Origin: Isoetes taiwanensis
Taxonomy: Eukaryota > Streptophyta > Lycopodiopsida > Isoetales > Isoetaceae
NCBI GenBank assembly: GCA_021234155.1
Contig: JAJEKV010000065.1
Coordinates: 7,711,333-7,775,332, forward strand
Direction: 5' to 3'
DNA length: 64,000 nt
In this document: in pieces, positions 1 to 11,467 of the stretch
Numbering within the stretch: the first letter of the stretch is position 1
Layout of the letters: every line of letters begins with the position of its first letter
The notes under the pieces: generated by a model
Seen by the model: the letters and a program-made list of their open reading frames with translations, nothing else
What the model was told of the DNA's origin: nothing
Database searches by the model: none
Made by a program: the position numbers and the translations under genes

Positions 1-3
1 TAG

Positions 4-3000
4 GGAATGAACTTGCTGATGCCGCAGCCTCTATCACACTCAAATACTTCAGGACTCGGATCGACATAATTGACAAGTGGGATCGCAGTAAGTCACCAAA
101 GTGTTTTTAACGCCCTTTTCACACCACTGTCTTATTTCTAGGAATCTCTAAAACTCTCCAAATAGGAGTGTGCCACTTATAATCAAAGAAGGTGAAGTTG
201 TTTTCACACCGACGGGTGGTATTTAGGTTAAAAAATAGGACATGTCTCATTTAGGTTCGGGTAGGTTCGATTCCTACTTTTAAGGGAAATGAGCCTTATT
301 TTATATTATTTTATACCGAGAGAGGGGCTTCCCTGTCATAAAATAAGACGCCACTTAGTGACCAACCATATTCAAAATATCAGGTGGTCTTATTTTGTGA
401 TGGTTCTCACACTAGTGTTTGTTATCACGCTAGTGTGTTAATGTCTCATTTGTATAAGACTATGAAATGTAGCTTGTAGTGAGAAAACAAATTATATCTA
501 CGTGTCTTATTTTTTGCTTTGGAGTCACAATAAGTAGGTTGCTGCAATGGATATGACCTACTTAAAGTAGGTCCTTTTTTTCCAGCGTAGTCTATTATAG
601 TGAAATATTATTCTCAATAACATTGGTGAAATGGATAGGCCCAGTGACAGTAGCTGATCAGGCTGCCGAAGAACTCATGCGATCATTGATCATAAAGAGC
701 TTCCCATCGCATGCCATGTTAGTATCTACGCAATGTTGCTATTTGTCTTTAAGAAATGGGATACCACTAAAGCACAACCGCAAACTTGCAGATTTGGAGA
801 AGAAGGGGGACTAACAAGGGAGGCAAATGAATCTGAGTACATGTGGGTGCTAGACCCCATTGATGGAACAAAAAGCTTTATTACAGGTGCCTCTGTGGCC
901 TTTAACTAGCTCATCCTTCTTCCTGATTTGTAATTCATACGAACCAGCTTTGGGCGTTCGCAGGGAAGCCAGTCTTTGGGACTCTAATTGCCTTGCTGCA
1001 TAAGGGAGTTCCAGTAAGTCTCAATCACCCCCCAGAAGTCACTCCAGGCTGTTGTCAGAAGAGCAAGGCCAAGTGCTAGAAGTATCCAGAATTTGGTTGT
1101 GGAGATGTTCCAAAGGCCTGCACAACTGCCTTAATAGACATAATGTGCTTCAAAATTTAAGCATTGTTCATGGATCAGTTGGGCATAATTTTATGCTTTC
1201 TAGGAAGACAACACCTCATATTCCAATCTAACTAGTATATGAGATAATATCTCATATTCAAGCTAACTAGTATATGATGGAAAGTACATATTTGCCTTGC
1301 ATGCAGCAGGTCTCAGCTGGTTAGAATAGATAGAAACATGCTGTATGGGCCAGCCATACATATCAGAATTCTTCCAGTTTCTACTGCAAATTTACAAATC
1401 TTCTGAGGCAAACACGAAATTGTGCTCATTTTGACTTAGCACATAGCTTCTTTACAGGTTCTTGGGATCATTGATCAGCCGGTTCTGCATGAACGTTGGG
1501 TTGGGAAAAGAGGCCATCATACAACTCTAAACCATCAACCAATTGCGACACGCTCTTGCAGCTCTCTTGCGGGTGCATATTTGTATGCAAATGTGATTTT
1601 CTTTTTAACTGTGGTATGCCAGCTATTTTTGTGTTGGGTATGTTGAGTTTGCATTTTTTATTGTTAGGTATACTACAAGTCCTCATTTGTTCAATGGAGA
1701 TGCCATGGAATCATTTAATCGAATCCGGGACAAGGTATCTATGCACCTAGGTTTCACCTACTAAGTTTGCAGTGTATCGATGGCTGTCTTTTCTCTTTAA
1801 GTTGAAAGAAAGAAAGATTATTAATGTCTGTATGGTTTTTGAGGCCAAGTCTTAGTTTATTTCGTGCACGGCTATGGAGAAATTCTTATTTTCTTGAACT
1901 TCTTGTAGTGCCGATTTTGGGAATTTTGTCAGCCTTCTTTATGCCTTTGAAGGTTTGCTTGTGTGAGATGCTCATTTTAGGTGCGTATATGAATTCTACG
2001 TAGATGAAGTGGCATTAACTAATTAAAATTTGGACACATGCTTGAATTGGAGGTTTACGTAATCTTTGAACACGTCAAGATAGATTAGGATAAATTCATT
2101 CCGTTGTGGCTGGACTTATGTTTCTCGGAGAGTGATGAATATTTCTGTGGCATGGGCAGCCTGCATAACCCATTTCTAATTGTAATTTTCAGTCAGAAGA
2201 TCAGTCACAAAGGCAAATTGTCTGGGTGAAGCCATGAGTTGGAGAATTTGGAAATTGTTGGAAAACTGGCTTGCGAGCCAGGTACTCTATTGCTGAGCCC
2301 CTGGCCCATTAAGCCAGATAGGTTTTTCTTAATTTGATCATGGTTTCGAATTATAAATGGGCACACCACTGAATCCTCCATCTTCATCGGTCTTGGTGCA
2401 CTGCACCCCTCCATTGGGACTCTTTCATCTGTCCCGATGTATTTTGCACCCTCCATTGGAATCATGGACTAGCAGTTTGAGATTCAACTGATTTTACATA
2501 TAAGCCCACATCTCTCTTGGGGACAGATTCTTAAATGACATGAATATTCAGCTTACCGTACTAATAGTTCTGGGCTTATCCATTTTGAACCTGCTGTGTA
2601 ACTTCTAGTGCACTCAATAAAGTACCATCAGTTCGCTTGCTCTTTCTGCATCACTGGCATGGAAAAAAGGAAGCATCTGGCAAGGGAAGCTTTAAGGTGT
2701 TTGCTGATTAGACTCCCTTTAAAAAAAGTGAGGGTATAGTTTGTTGGAAACAAGCCAATAGCTTTTGACCAAGGCCATTTTCAGTGCCTCCTTAAATTAC
2801 TGCAGTCCAAGACACAATTTTCCATATGGGTAGGTTATCAAAAGAGTTGTTATACGATATTAGTGCTCCACATGTGCGATGCATATCTTGTAAAGCACTG
2901 CCAACTCTTTTGTGCAACCTCAATGTGAAGTTCTGGGCCTGTGCATAGCTCCTTTACTGCTAGGAGCTGTCAGGTTGGAAACAAGAGCTACAGCATCTGA

Positions 3001-6000
3001 ATTCACCCCTAGAGCTGTGGTTTGACAAGATATTAGGTAGAAAGTGGCTAGAACCTGAGAGAATTGAAAAAGATATTGGTGCTCGATAAATTTGTGTGCA
3101 TGGTTTAAAATACCAAGTGCGGTGGGAAAAAATGTAGCAGACATAAGGAATGTGGTAGATGGAGGCCTTCCATAACCTGAGGAATATCAAGATGAAAAAT
3201 TGAAATGGGAGGAGAAAAATGAAAGAGCACTGTCTTTAATCAACATAGCAGTAAATAAGGTAAAGAAGCGGACCACAAAGATATTCTTGAAGGATCAGCT
3301 GAATACACTGGATTATGAGAGCATAAATGATTATTTGGGCAAAAACCGAGAGCTTACTGCCCAATTGTTAATTTTTGCTACTCCAAGATGGAAGGAGGAA
3401 GACCGAAGAGGACGTGGTAGGGCATCGTTTACAAGAGAACCAACCCAATGGACTGCAGCAGATTTAGAATAAAGCCACAATGGGGGAAGATGAAGTTGTA
3501 GAGGAAGATGGGGCTTGAGAGGAAGAGTATTAGATTTGAAAATATTAAATATGTACCAAGCCTTGAGAGAAATCTGATTTAGTAGCTCCCATTGTGCAGA
3601 GGGATATAAGATTGACCTTGATGAGTACGAGACCAGAATTTATGAACCTAATAGTGCTGCTGAGAGCAAACAATCTATATAAGCTTGACATGTGCATATC
3701 CTTCGAACACAGCATAATAGCTCACTGGTGTAGCTTAATGGCGCCGAAGATGTCTTGGGGCTTAAGTGATTCACCGAAGCGACGAGACCATTTGAGTCAG
3801 GAGCGGAACATTCCGTAAATCAAGGAAGGTGGTTGGTGGCAACCACTGAAGATGACAGAAGTGTGGATGCTGACGTAAGTAACAGGAAATCATGTGGAAA
3901 ACACGATTGCCAAAAGTTCCAGGATTTCTGCGTTAAGTCAATGATGACAACTACGAGGTGGCTGGAGAAATAGAAATTGTTGGAAAACTGGCTTGCAAGC
4001 CGAGTCCAGATAGGATTTTCTCATTTGATCGTGGTTGCCAATTACAAATGGGCACACCACCCAATCCTCCATCCTCATCCATCTTGGTGCACTTGCACCC
4101 CTCCATTGGGGACCTTTCATCTGTCCCCGTGCGTTTTGCACCCTCCATTGGAATCATGGACCAGCAGTTTGAGATTCAAACTGAGATTTCAGGATATATG
4201 CTTAATTGATATACTGATCAGCTTACAGTAGTAATAGTTCTGGGCTTATCCATTTTGAACCGCTGGAGAAACTTCTACTGCGCTCAATAAGGTAGCATCA
4301 GTTTGCTTGTTCTTTCCACATCATCGGCGTGCAAATATGGAAGCAAAATCTGACAAGGGAAGCTTTAAAGTGTTGCTGAGTAGACTCCCTTTGGAAAAAG
4401 TGAGGTATAGTTTGCTGGAAACAAGCCAATGGCTTTTGACTAAGGCCATTTTCAGTTAGTGCAATCCAGGATACAATGTTCCATATAGGTAATTTATCAA
4501 AAGACTACTTGTGCAAACATTATTGCTCCACATGTGAAATGCATATCTTGAAAAGCACTGCTGAACAGAATGAAGATCTAGTCTCTTTTGTGGAAAATCA
4601 ATATGAAGTTCTGGGCTAGGAGCTGTCATTTTGCAAACAAAAGCTACAGCATCTGATTTCACCCTTATCATGCGATCAAATCATGATAAAAATCACTTTT
4701 TCAATTAAAACAGATAAAAGAAGCAGTTGTTAAACTTTCAAAATGGAGCAGAACTCTCTTATATGGCAACTCTCTGGTATTTGTGCTATCTTGATTGTGG
4801 CGACTAATGTCAAATGCTAGTGTGTATGAGGAGGACTATGGGACGTTTGCATGCAGTGCTACAATTGCAAAAATAAAGTTATAGAATATTGTGAGCTTGT
4901 CTTTTTTGCATGCATGGTACATGCAACATCATGCATGAAATTATTGCAAGTTTGGAGCATTGGAACCAAATATTCAAGTCCACCACCGAAAATGAAAATT
5001 CAAGACATTGATAGGTTGGTTGGGATTTTTAGCATTGCTTATTGACCTCGTTGGTGTTGACTTGGGTTTCGTGCCTAGTCGACATATTTTTGGGGGGCAT
5101 TCCGAAAAGATTTGGCAATTGCTAAGAAGGTACAGTTGTTCAAATTTTGCTGGTATGATGGCAGGATATCATCAGTGGCCTTGGTACATCTGCCCAGGTA
5201 AACATACTGCTGCCATTGCAAGATTCATCATTGACAACGCCAGGAGTCCTTGATTATAGGAAGTTTGCATATTATCAAGCTGATAAGTGAGTGGATTTGG
5301 ACCGTCATATAGAATTGTTACTGCATTAAGCGTCAATTTCCCCGAACCATTCCAAAGGAAGTTTGATGAGCTAGAAGAAAGTGTGGATCAGTTTGTGAAG
5401 AGTGTCAAGAGGAAAAAGATATGGCTACATGAGAAATTGTTTTTGATGATAATACAAATTCAAATTTTCCAGTTATACAGGCAATTCAGTCTGACCGAGA
5501 AAGTCAATTAATGCTGGTTCAAGAACGGTTTGAAAATGCAGTGGGAAATGATGCAAATGTATGTGCTAGGTAAGTGCTGAACTTGATTTATTCTACCATA
5601 ACAATGTATTTCTAGAGGAAAGAAGGATTTCATGTTGTCCTTTGTCAAATATATCAAAATTAATATGCAGACGGAACAAAGGTTAGATGAAATTTTCTGT
5701 GATGAGCAACAAGACAGATAAAACTGGTTCTGATGATATGATTGCAGAAATTGATACCTATAGATGCAATATGGAAGCAGCAAATGATGGACACTATGTG
5801 TTTGATCGTGGAAAGTTGAGTTTCAAGACATGGCGGCAGAGTTTGCAGTAGTTACCAAACAGATTTAAATCAAGCAGAATGATGATAATATGATTATGGA
5901 GATCCCTTGGCGTCTGCGCAGATTCAAACTGAAATTGACTTATTTGCAGGGTTAATTCAGGGGGAACATTCCCTTCGATTTTTCCTATATGCTTAATTGC

Positions 6001-9000
6001 TGACGGCTACTGTTCTTTCTTTACATGGAGGACATGTTAGACTGTGGTGTACATGCTATGGTTACCAATATTACAGCAGAATCCTTTTTGCTGCCCCAAC
6101 AACTTAATGCATACTACAGGACCTGAAGACATTTTCAACCATTTGTGTCTGGGATAATGTCGTGTGGTCAAATATGGTAAATATCATTTTTTCTGTCCCT
6201 CCACCGGTGGTGCAGTTCCCCTGAGGTTGTGCCAATATCTGTGGTAGACCTGGGCAAAGCCTTTTCCCTCCACCTCGGAGCCGATGCCGCATCTGTGGTA
6301 GGGCAAAGCCTTTTGGGGCGCGTGTCGGAGATATAATTCAAGACTGGTTGATAACTGGTAGTCCCTGGAAAACTTCCCCAAGCTTGATTTCGTCTCTAAA
6401 AGCTTATGACCAAGCATGGATGTGCTTGACTCACACCAGCTCTAGGAGCTGATGGGTGGCAAGAAGTAAAATCATATCTACTCCACTCCGACTAATGTTA
6501 TATTTTTTTTTAAAATCATTTTTTCAATCAAAACAGGCAAAAGGGGCAGTTGTTGCATTGTTAAACTTCCAAAATGGAGCAGAACTCTCATATATGGCAA
6601 CTCTCTGGTATTTAGCTATGGTCCTATCTTGATTGTGGCGGCTAACGTCAAATGCTAGTGTGTATGATGGAAGACTATGGGACTTGTATGCAATGCTACA
6701 ATTGCAAAAATGGAGTTATAGAATGTTGTGAGCTTCTTGTTTTTGCAAGCATGGTACATGCAACATCATGGGCGAAATTGTTGCAAGTTTGGACCATATT
6801 GGAACCAAATATTTAAGGCGACCACCAGAATTGAAAATTCGAGACATTGGATGATTGGTTGGGGTTAGGACATCTCCCACATATTTGGAAGAGGAAATGA
6901 AGCGGAAATGAAAAATGAAGAGATGGAAGGAAAAAGAAGAGCCGAAATGGAAGGAAAAGTGGAAGAAGGAAGGTCATTGTGCTGTTTTATGGCTGATTTT
7001 GTGCAAAGGGGAGCACATCAGGTTGTGGGAACCGAGCGCTTTGATGTCAGATTTAGATATGAAGAAAAGGTCTAGGTCAGTTAATTTGTTTTGGAAATAT
7101 GTTTTGGATTTATGATCAGAATATTTAGTGGAGAATCATAGAAGAAGATCTGGGGTTTGGTGAGAGATTTGAGCTTTACATTCTTATATTTAAATCTTAG
7201 AAGTAATTCAAAAACGGATGTAAATGGTTTCAACTAAAGCGTTTGCATCGCATGAACTAAATTTATGTGTACTTGGAGATGATGGAAATACCGTTCATAG
7301 ATGTTGTTTCATTTGTGAAGCTTTGTTTGATGAGATATTGTACATCTGAATTTATTAAGCTACATCTGCACATTGGAACGATTAAATGCTGGAATCTCAT
7401 GATGCTAAATATCACATTGTGGACATAGAAATAAATCTTAATGTTGCAGACTATGACACGTACAGAGATCATTAGTTCTATGATGGGTATTTTTTGCTGA
7501 ATATTGAGAAGTCTTCCTTGTTTGCAATGTCTTTGACCTCATTCTATTGACCTCATTGGTGTTGGCTTGGGTTTCCTGCCTAGTCGACAACCCCTAGAGC
7601 TGCAATTTGACAACATCTTCGGTAGAAAGTGGCTAGAACCTGAGAGGAATGAAAAAGATATTGATGCTACATGGTCTAAAATACCAAGTGCTGTGCAGAT
7701 ATAACTAATGTGGTGGATGAAGGCCTTCCAAAACCTGAGGATTATCAAGATGAAAAGTCGAAATGGGTTAAGAAAAATGAAATGGTATAATTCAGCCCTG
7801 AACATCCATGGTATAGATGCAATCAAGGTTAAGAGCTGGGAGAATATCTAGATTTGAAAATATTAAATATGTACCAAGCCGCGAGAGCAATCTGATTTTA
7901 GTAGCTTGCATTGTGCAGAGGTTGAAAATATTAAATATGTACAAAGCTGCGAGAGCAATCTGATTTGAGTAGCTTGCATTGTGCAGAGGGATACAAGATT
8001 GATTCGATAAGCGTGAGACCAGAATTTATAAACTTACTAATTCTGCTGAGAGCAAAAACAGAGAGCAATCTACTTAAGCTTGACATGTACATCAGGCTTA
8101 TATATGATTGATGTGCATGCCAATCTATAATGTGATCACAGCTGGTGGAGAATCGATACTTTGGCATAGAATGGTCAAGATGTTTCTGAAGTCTTGTGCA
8201 GTCCGGAAGCAATGTAAGCTACCAAAGCAATATAAGCTACCATTTCCAAAGGAATTATAATTATTGAGCCACACGTGTGTTTGATGCATGCAGAGGTTTG
8301 TGGTCCCATATCTATAGATGCTATTGCAGGTTCGAAGTGTTTCTTGCTATTGTTGATTTACTTTTTTGAAAAATATGCTGTCGAGCAATTCAAAGTGTTT
8401 AAAACATGTGCGAGGCCAAGCTGGGAGTGAACATACTATTCTTAAGTACTGATAATGCCTATTCATCTCAGCAAAATGGAGTAGTTGAAAGCCGTAATAG
8501 AACAATCATGGAGATTGTAAATTGCCATTTAAAGGAGCAAACGCTGCCACACAGGTTTGGGGGCTGAATCTGTCTATCTGTTTACTGCATGGCAAAATGC
8601 TCGTGAAATGCATTCCAAAATGAGGCCTTTGGGCGTAAAGCTTATGCACTGATCCATAAAAGCAGGTCCTATTGCCGTCATGAAGTCCAAGGATGAAGAT
8701 GAGTATAGTTGAGTTTGGCCTGTTAACTGTTAACATCAAACATTTACAATGTAGACCTGGGTCCAGGGTTATTAATAAAATATGACATTTGGATGTATCA
8801 GCCATGCTGAATCTCCAAACTGATGACCCTGATAAATTATTATAAAAGTAAAGTTAATGTGCTGTCCTAGTTTACATTTTTCTGAAATGCTTAGTTTACA
8901 AGGACTTTCTGTGTGGAGTAAAATGAAAGGATGACTATTGGAATAGATGGATGTCCGAGCGATAAGGGATTGCATGTTTCAAAATGTGGACTAGAATGGA

Positions 9001-11467
9001 TTCCAATACATTCTAGCTCACAATTAGAATTGGAGTGCATCAGTAATGTTAAAAATATTGGGATAAAGAGGTAGTGAATCATGGGGCAACCCAACTTATC
9101 GGACATATTTCTAAGCTTACAAGGGTTGCTACAGCCCAAAATGTTTAAAAGCATCACGCCAATAAGTGCCGAAAGCTCAGATACAGCATTCTTTGATCTT
9201 TTCTTAGCCACCATTTCTGCATGAACGATACCTCTTGGATGCCGCATCAAAAGCATTCTTTAATCTTTTCTTAGCCACCATTTCTGCATGAATGATACCT
9301 CTTGGATGCTGCATCAAGTTGCATTGAAAAGAACTTGGAACATTTCATATTATTGTTGAGTATGGTATTAATCACCTTTTCCTAATGGCAACATAATTCT
9401 TTTTCGCAAGCTAGCATCATCATTGCTAACCTTCTGGAATAAAACATAGAAGATTTTGTCATGTGAGTGTTGCCAAGGGTTACTAGAGGGTAGGATCATA
9501 AATCTCTCACTTTTAAAAGCACGGCAGCATGTTTAAGTAATTTATATTCAGTTATATTGCAGGTGAAAGTTCCGCTCTATGGATGTGATTGTTATGCATA
9601 TGGGCTGCTTGCAGCTGGTCATGTTGATCTTGTGGTTGAGGCAGGATTGAAGGTAAAGTATTTCCTATGTGACATCTAGGTAGCAGTCTTGCATTGTGTC
9701 GTTTGTTATAGATTCTTTTTAGTTCGAAATCAATTTCTTCATGGGAAATGATTCAATGCAGAAGCAGTGTAGAAGAGTATGCAAATTGCTGCATATAAGG
9801 TAGCAAGTAGTGGCCTTGCATGCTTCATATTTAAAATAACAAGGAGGTTTGTACCAAGATGTCCCAGCAGCACAAATCATTTATGTAACCCTCTCTCACA
9901 TGAGCTTTCATGGAGAGAATACAAAATGAAAAATATTAGGCAGGTGTTAGGCACCGTATTAACTGCATTAAACTGTTATAGGGGCTGTTCTAGCCGTCAT
10001 GAGTTTGGCTGGCGAAAATGAGGCAACCATTATTTGCTGGACACATCTGTATGAACTGCATCTCGGGTCGTCTGCAGCTTGTCCTCCTACTTGAAGAGAG
10101 TCAAACTGGTATAAACTCCTTTGCCTTGCACCTGAAGTTGCATCTGCAGTGCAGGGGATTCATGAACCTCGCCATTTTGAGATCTGTAGAAAACCGAGGC
10201 TCTTAATGACCTATATGAATCTAGCCACCCGTTAGCTTACCTCTTCAACCACCTGATGGCGTAATAAGGTTTCTTGATTTCATACATGATATGATTTAAG
10301 TTTGAAATATCGTCAAAGATCAATCCTGATTAACTGTTCCTGAGTGTGCAGCCATACGATTACCTAGCACTGGTTCCAGTCATTGAGGGTGCTGGAGGAA
10401 TTATAACAAACTGGAGTGGTGAAAGCCTGAGATGGTGGCCAGAGAATGTGGAATCTACAGGCAAGTTCTAATAGTTCTCTATTCTTTTTTTCAAAGGTTT
10501 TGTCCATACATACATTAATAGCACGTGTTAGTTTCCCTTAAAACATTCATGATTGAGCTTGATTTTTTATATTTGTACCAGTATTTAAGATTTGGCACCT
10601 GAATTTGTTTACGAGAATGAGACCACGAACATAAAATGATTCTAATGTGAGGGCTTGATGGTTGGTAGACAGAAAATTTTGATTTTAAATTTAGGCAACA
10701 GGATCGTAATACTTGTTAACGTAGGAAGCAATTATCAGTTGTAGCCACCTGGAAACAGAGATGCAGGCATAGAGACAGATCAGAGAGTGATGCTTTTGAT
10801 GGCAGATGAAGGAATGTCCAGGTCAGAAAGCATGGAAAGGACCAATTGATATACTGCGTTGTGGTATCAGGTCTTACATTAAACTGCAGGATAGGTGGTA
10901 GTCTTGGTCAAGATGCAGATATAGGCAGATCAGCTAGATTGGCCACTTTCGAAAACGCATCAACAACGATGGCCATCTTTGTTCTTTTGGCTACCTATAC
11001 AGGTTTCATGCTTTATGAAAAGTCTGATCTGAGTTTTTACCACATCCTTGTCTTCATATAAACCTTTCAAAGATACCTCAGCAGAACAAGGATCCATGCA
11101 ATAAGCAATGTAACCGAATGACACATTGAGGATAAAAGTTATCATCGCACAATTTCCATTGGGGTGCTTATTGACATAGGCGTTGTTTTTTCTAAAACAA
11201 TGATGACTTTGAATTGCCATTGGACGATTGAGTGTACAGATCTCAGCTATGGATCCTTCCATTTTAAGATGCTGATACTCCTGATGTAAAGATCCTATAT
11301 ATGTTTGCTATTGAATTTATGTTTGTTCTTTTCCTGCCAGTTATGGTATGTATAAAGGATACTGATATGTTATGGTTAATCTTGTTGCAGGATGGATGGA
11401 GAATGTCATTGCATGCGGTGATAAGAGCCTTCATAAAGTTGCTTTGGATACTTTGTGTTGGAAATAG
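4..11467 (+). CDS. HISN7: Histidinol-phosphate phosphatase, inositol monophosphatase-like (partial, 5' end outside window)
   Basis: The product should remove phosphate from L-histidinol phosphate, the penultimate step of histidine synthesis, in the plastid. Eight exons splice in frame: 4-87, 639-717, 792-886, 964-1013, 1458-1582, 1668-1734, 9563-9652, 10352-10460, with a last exon 11391-11467 ending in TAG (nine segments including the first partial one). Visible family signatures in order: SPVTVADQAAEE, FGEEGG, the metal-binding WVLDPIDGTKSF, GKPVFGTLIALLHKG, GIIDQPVLHERWVG, YTTSPHLF, the VPLYGCDCYAYGLLAAG segment, and PYDYLALVPVIEGAGG. These follow Arabidopsis HISN7/IMPL2 closely as I remember it, and better than the generic IMPases. 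The intron after 10460 starts with GC (gcaagt), not GT. The intron 1735-9562 is 7.8 kb. The N-terminus and transit peptide are outside the window. The C-terminal exon is slightly short against the family but keeps the NVIACGD-like end. All residues needed for metal binding that I can see are present, so the gene looks functional. Confidence 0.88.
205..300 (+). repeat. Short repeat with a pol III B-box-like motif (possible SINE)
   Basis: This stretch lies in an intron of the phosphatase gene. It contains GGTTCGATTCC at 264-274, a perfect match to the RNA polymerase III internal promoter B box, followed by CTACTTTTAAGG. Almost the same word occurs on the opposite strand at about 12062-12085, so it is a dispersed repeat. 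No convincing A box or tRNA fold is visible. A tRNA-derived SINE relic is the most likely reading. Confidence 0.35.
2225..3000. repeat. Direct repeat R1, first copy
   Basis: This copy is similar over about 720-775 bases to 3952-4670. Shared words include GAAATTGTTGGAAAACTGGC, CTGGGCTTATCCATTTTGAA, ACAAGCCAATRGCTTTTGAC and GCTACAGCATCTGA. Copies differ by many substitutions and small indels, so the duplication is not recent. It directly precedes a copia gag relic. Confidence 0.75.
3020..3475 (+). pseudogene. Ty1/copia gag relic
   Basis: Broken frames give KWLEPER, then VVDGGLP, PEEYQDEKLKWEEK and NERALSLINIAV, the typical run of the copia gag (UBN2/DUF4219-type) region in which a W..VV..G segment is followed by a K.W...D..AL..I stretch. 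A second, independently decayed copy is at 7595-7800. Stop codons interrupt the frame at about 3090 and 3176, so it cannot be translated as a whole. The longest open piece runs 3200-3472. No protease or reverse transcriptase follows directly. Confidence 0.6.
3952..4670. repeat. Direct repeat R1, second copy
   Basis: Partner of 2225-3000, same orientation. The open frames listed on both strands in this stretch are fragments without recognisable domains. Confidence 0.75.
4688..5030. repeat. Direct repeat R2, first copy
   Basis: Similar to 6513-6868 in the same orientation. Shared words include AATGGAGCAGAACTCTC, TATGGCAACTCTCTGGTATT, TGTCAAATGCTAGTGTGTATG and GCTACAATTGCAAAAAT. The 6.5 kb copy has small insertions. 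Unit origin unknown. Confidence 0.75.
5300..5875 (+). pseudogene. Exon-like fragments of an unidentified gene inside the HISN7 intron
   Basis: Two stretches read like coding sequence. At about 5335-5430 there is FPEPFQRKFDELEESVDQFV. After a frame change, at about 5437-5569, there is FDDNTNSNFPVIQAIQSDR followed by QLMLVQERFENAVGNDANVC, ending next to a good donor (GGTAAGTGC). At about 5700-5850 there is SDDMIAEIDTYRCN and HYVFDRGKLSFKTW. I do not recognise the family. The fragments could be exons of a captured host gene or of an element. They lie on the same strand as HISN7. Confidence 0.3.
6513..6868. repeat. Direct repeat R2, second copy
   Basis: Partner of 4688-5030, same orientation, with extra short insertions such as the one around 6550-6560. 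Confidence 0.75.
7595..7800 (+). pseudogene. Second Ty1/copia gag relic
   Basis: The frame gives NVVDEGLPKPEDYQDEKSKW followed by VKKNEM, closely matching the relic at 3020-3475 but lacking its stop in this part. A stop follows at about 7789. The upstream words CCTAGAGCTGCAATTTGACA and GGTAGAAAGTGGCTAGAACC also match the first relic, so both come from one element family. Confidence 0.6.
7850..7990. repeat. Tandem duplication, about 70 bp unit, two copies
   Basis: The unit starts at GAAAATATTAAATATGTAC and ends at CATTGTGCAGAGG. It is present at about 7855-7921 and 7923-7989. A further single copy is at about 3537-3600. Slippage or local duplication within the copia-derived DNA explains it. 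Confidence 0.8.
8400..8660 (+). pseudogene. Ty1/copia integrase core relic
   Basis: The translation shows CEAKLGVNILFLSTDNAYSS, QQNGVVESRNRTIMEIV and LKEQTLPHRFG. These correspond to the copia integrase segment with the catalytic D in (R)TDNG and the E of QQNGVAE.KNRT. The usual TDNGGEY is decayed to TDNAYSS and stops follow from about 8567, so it is dead. It lies on the same strand as the two gag relics in this intron and may belong to the same original insertion. Confidence 0.7.
9185..9317. repeat. Tandem duplication, 67 bp unit, two copies
   Basis: The unit begins AGCATTCTTTRATCTTTTCT and ends GATGCYGCATCAA. Copies at 9185-9251 and 9252-9317 differ at a few positions only. Confidence 0.85.

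Larger units (their letters stand above)
1735..9562 (+). other. Giant repeat-filled intron of the HISN7-like gene
   Basis: The donor follows ...RIRDK (GTATCT at 1735) and the acceptor precedes VKVPLYG (TTGCAG at 9557-9562). The other introns of this gene are 75 to 930 bases long. This one holds Ty1/copia gag and integrase relics, two pairs of long direct repeats and two short tandem duplications, listed separately. Growth by nested insertion is the simplest explanation. Confidence 0.8.
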
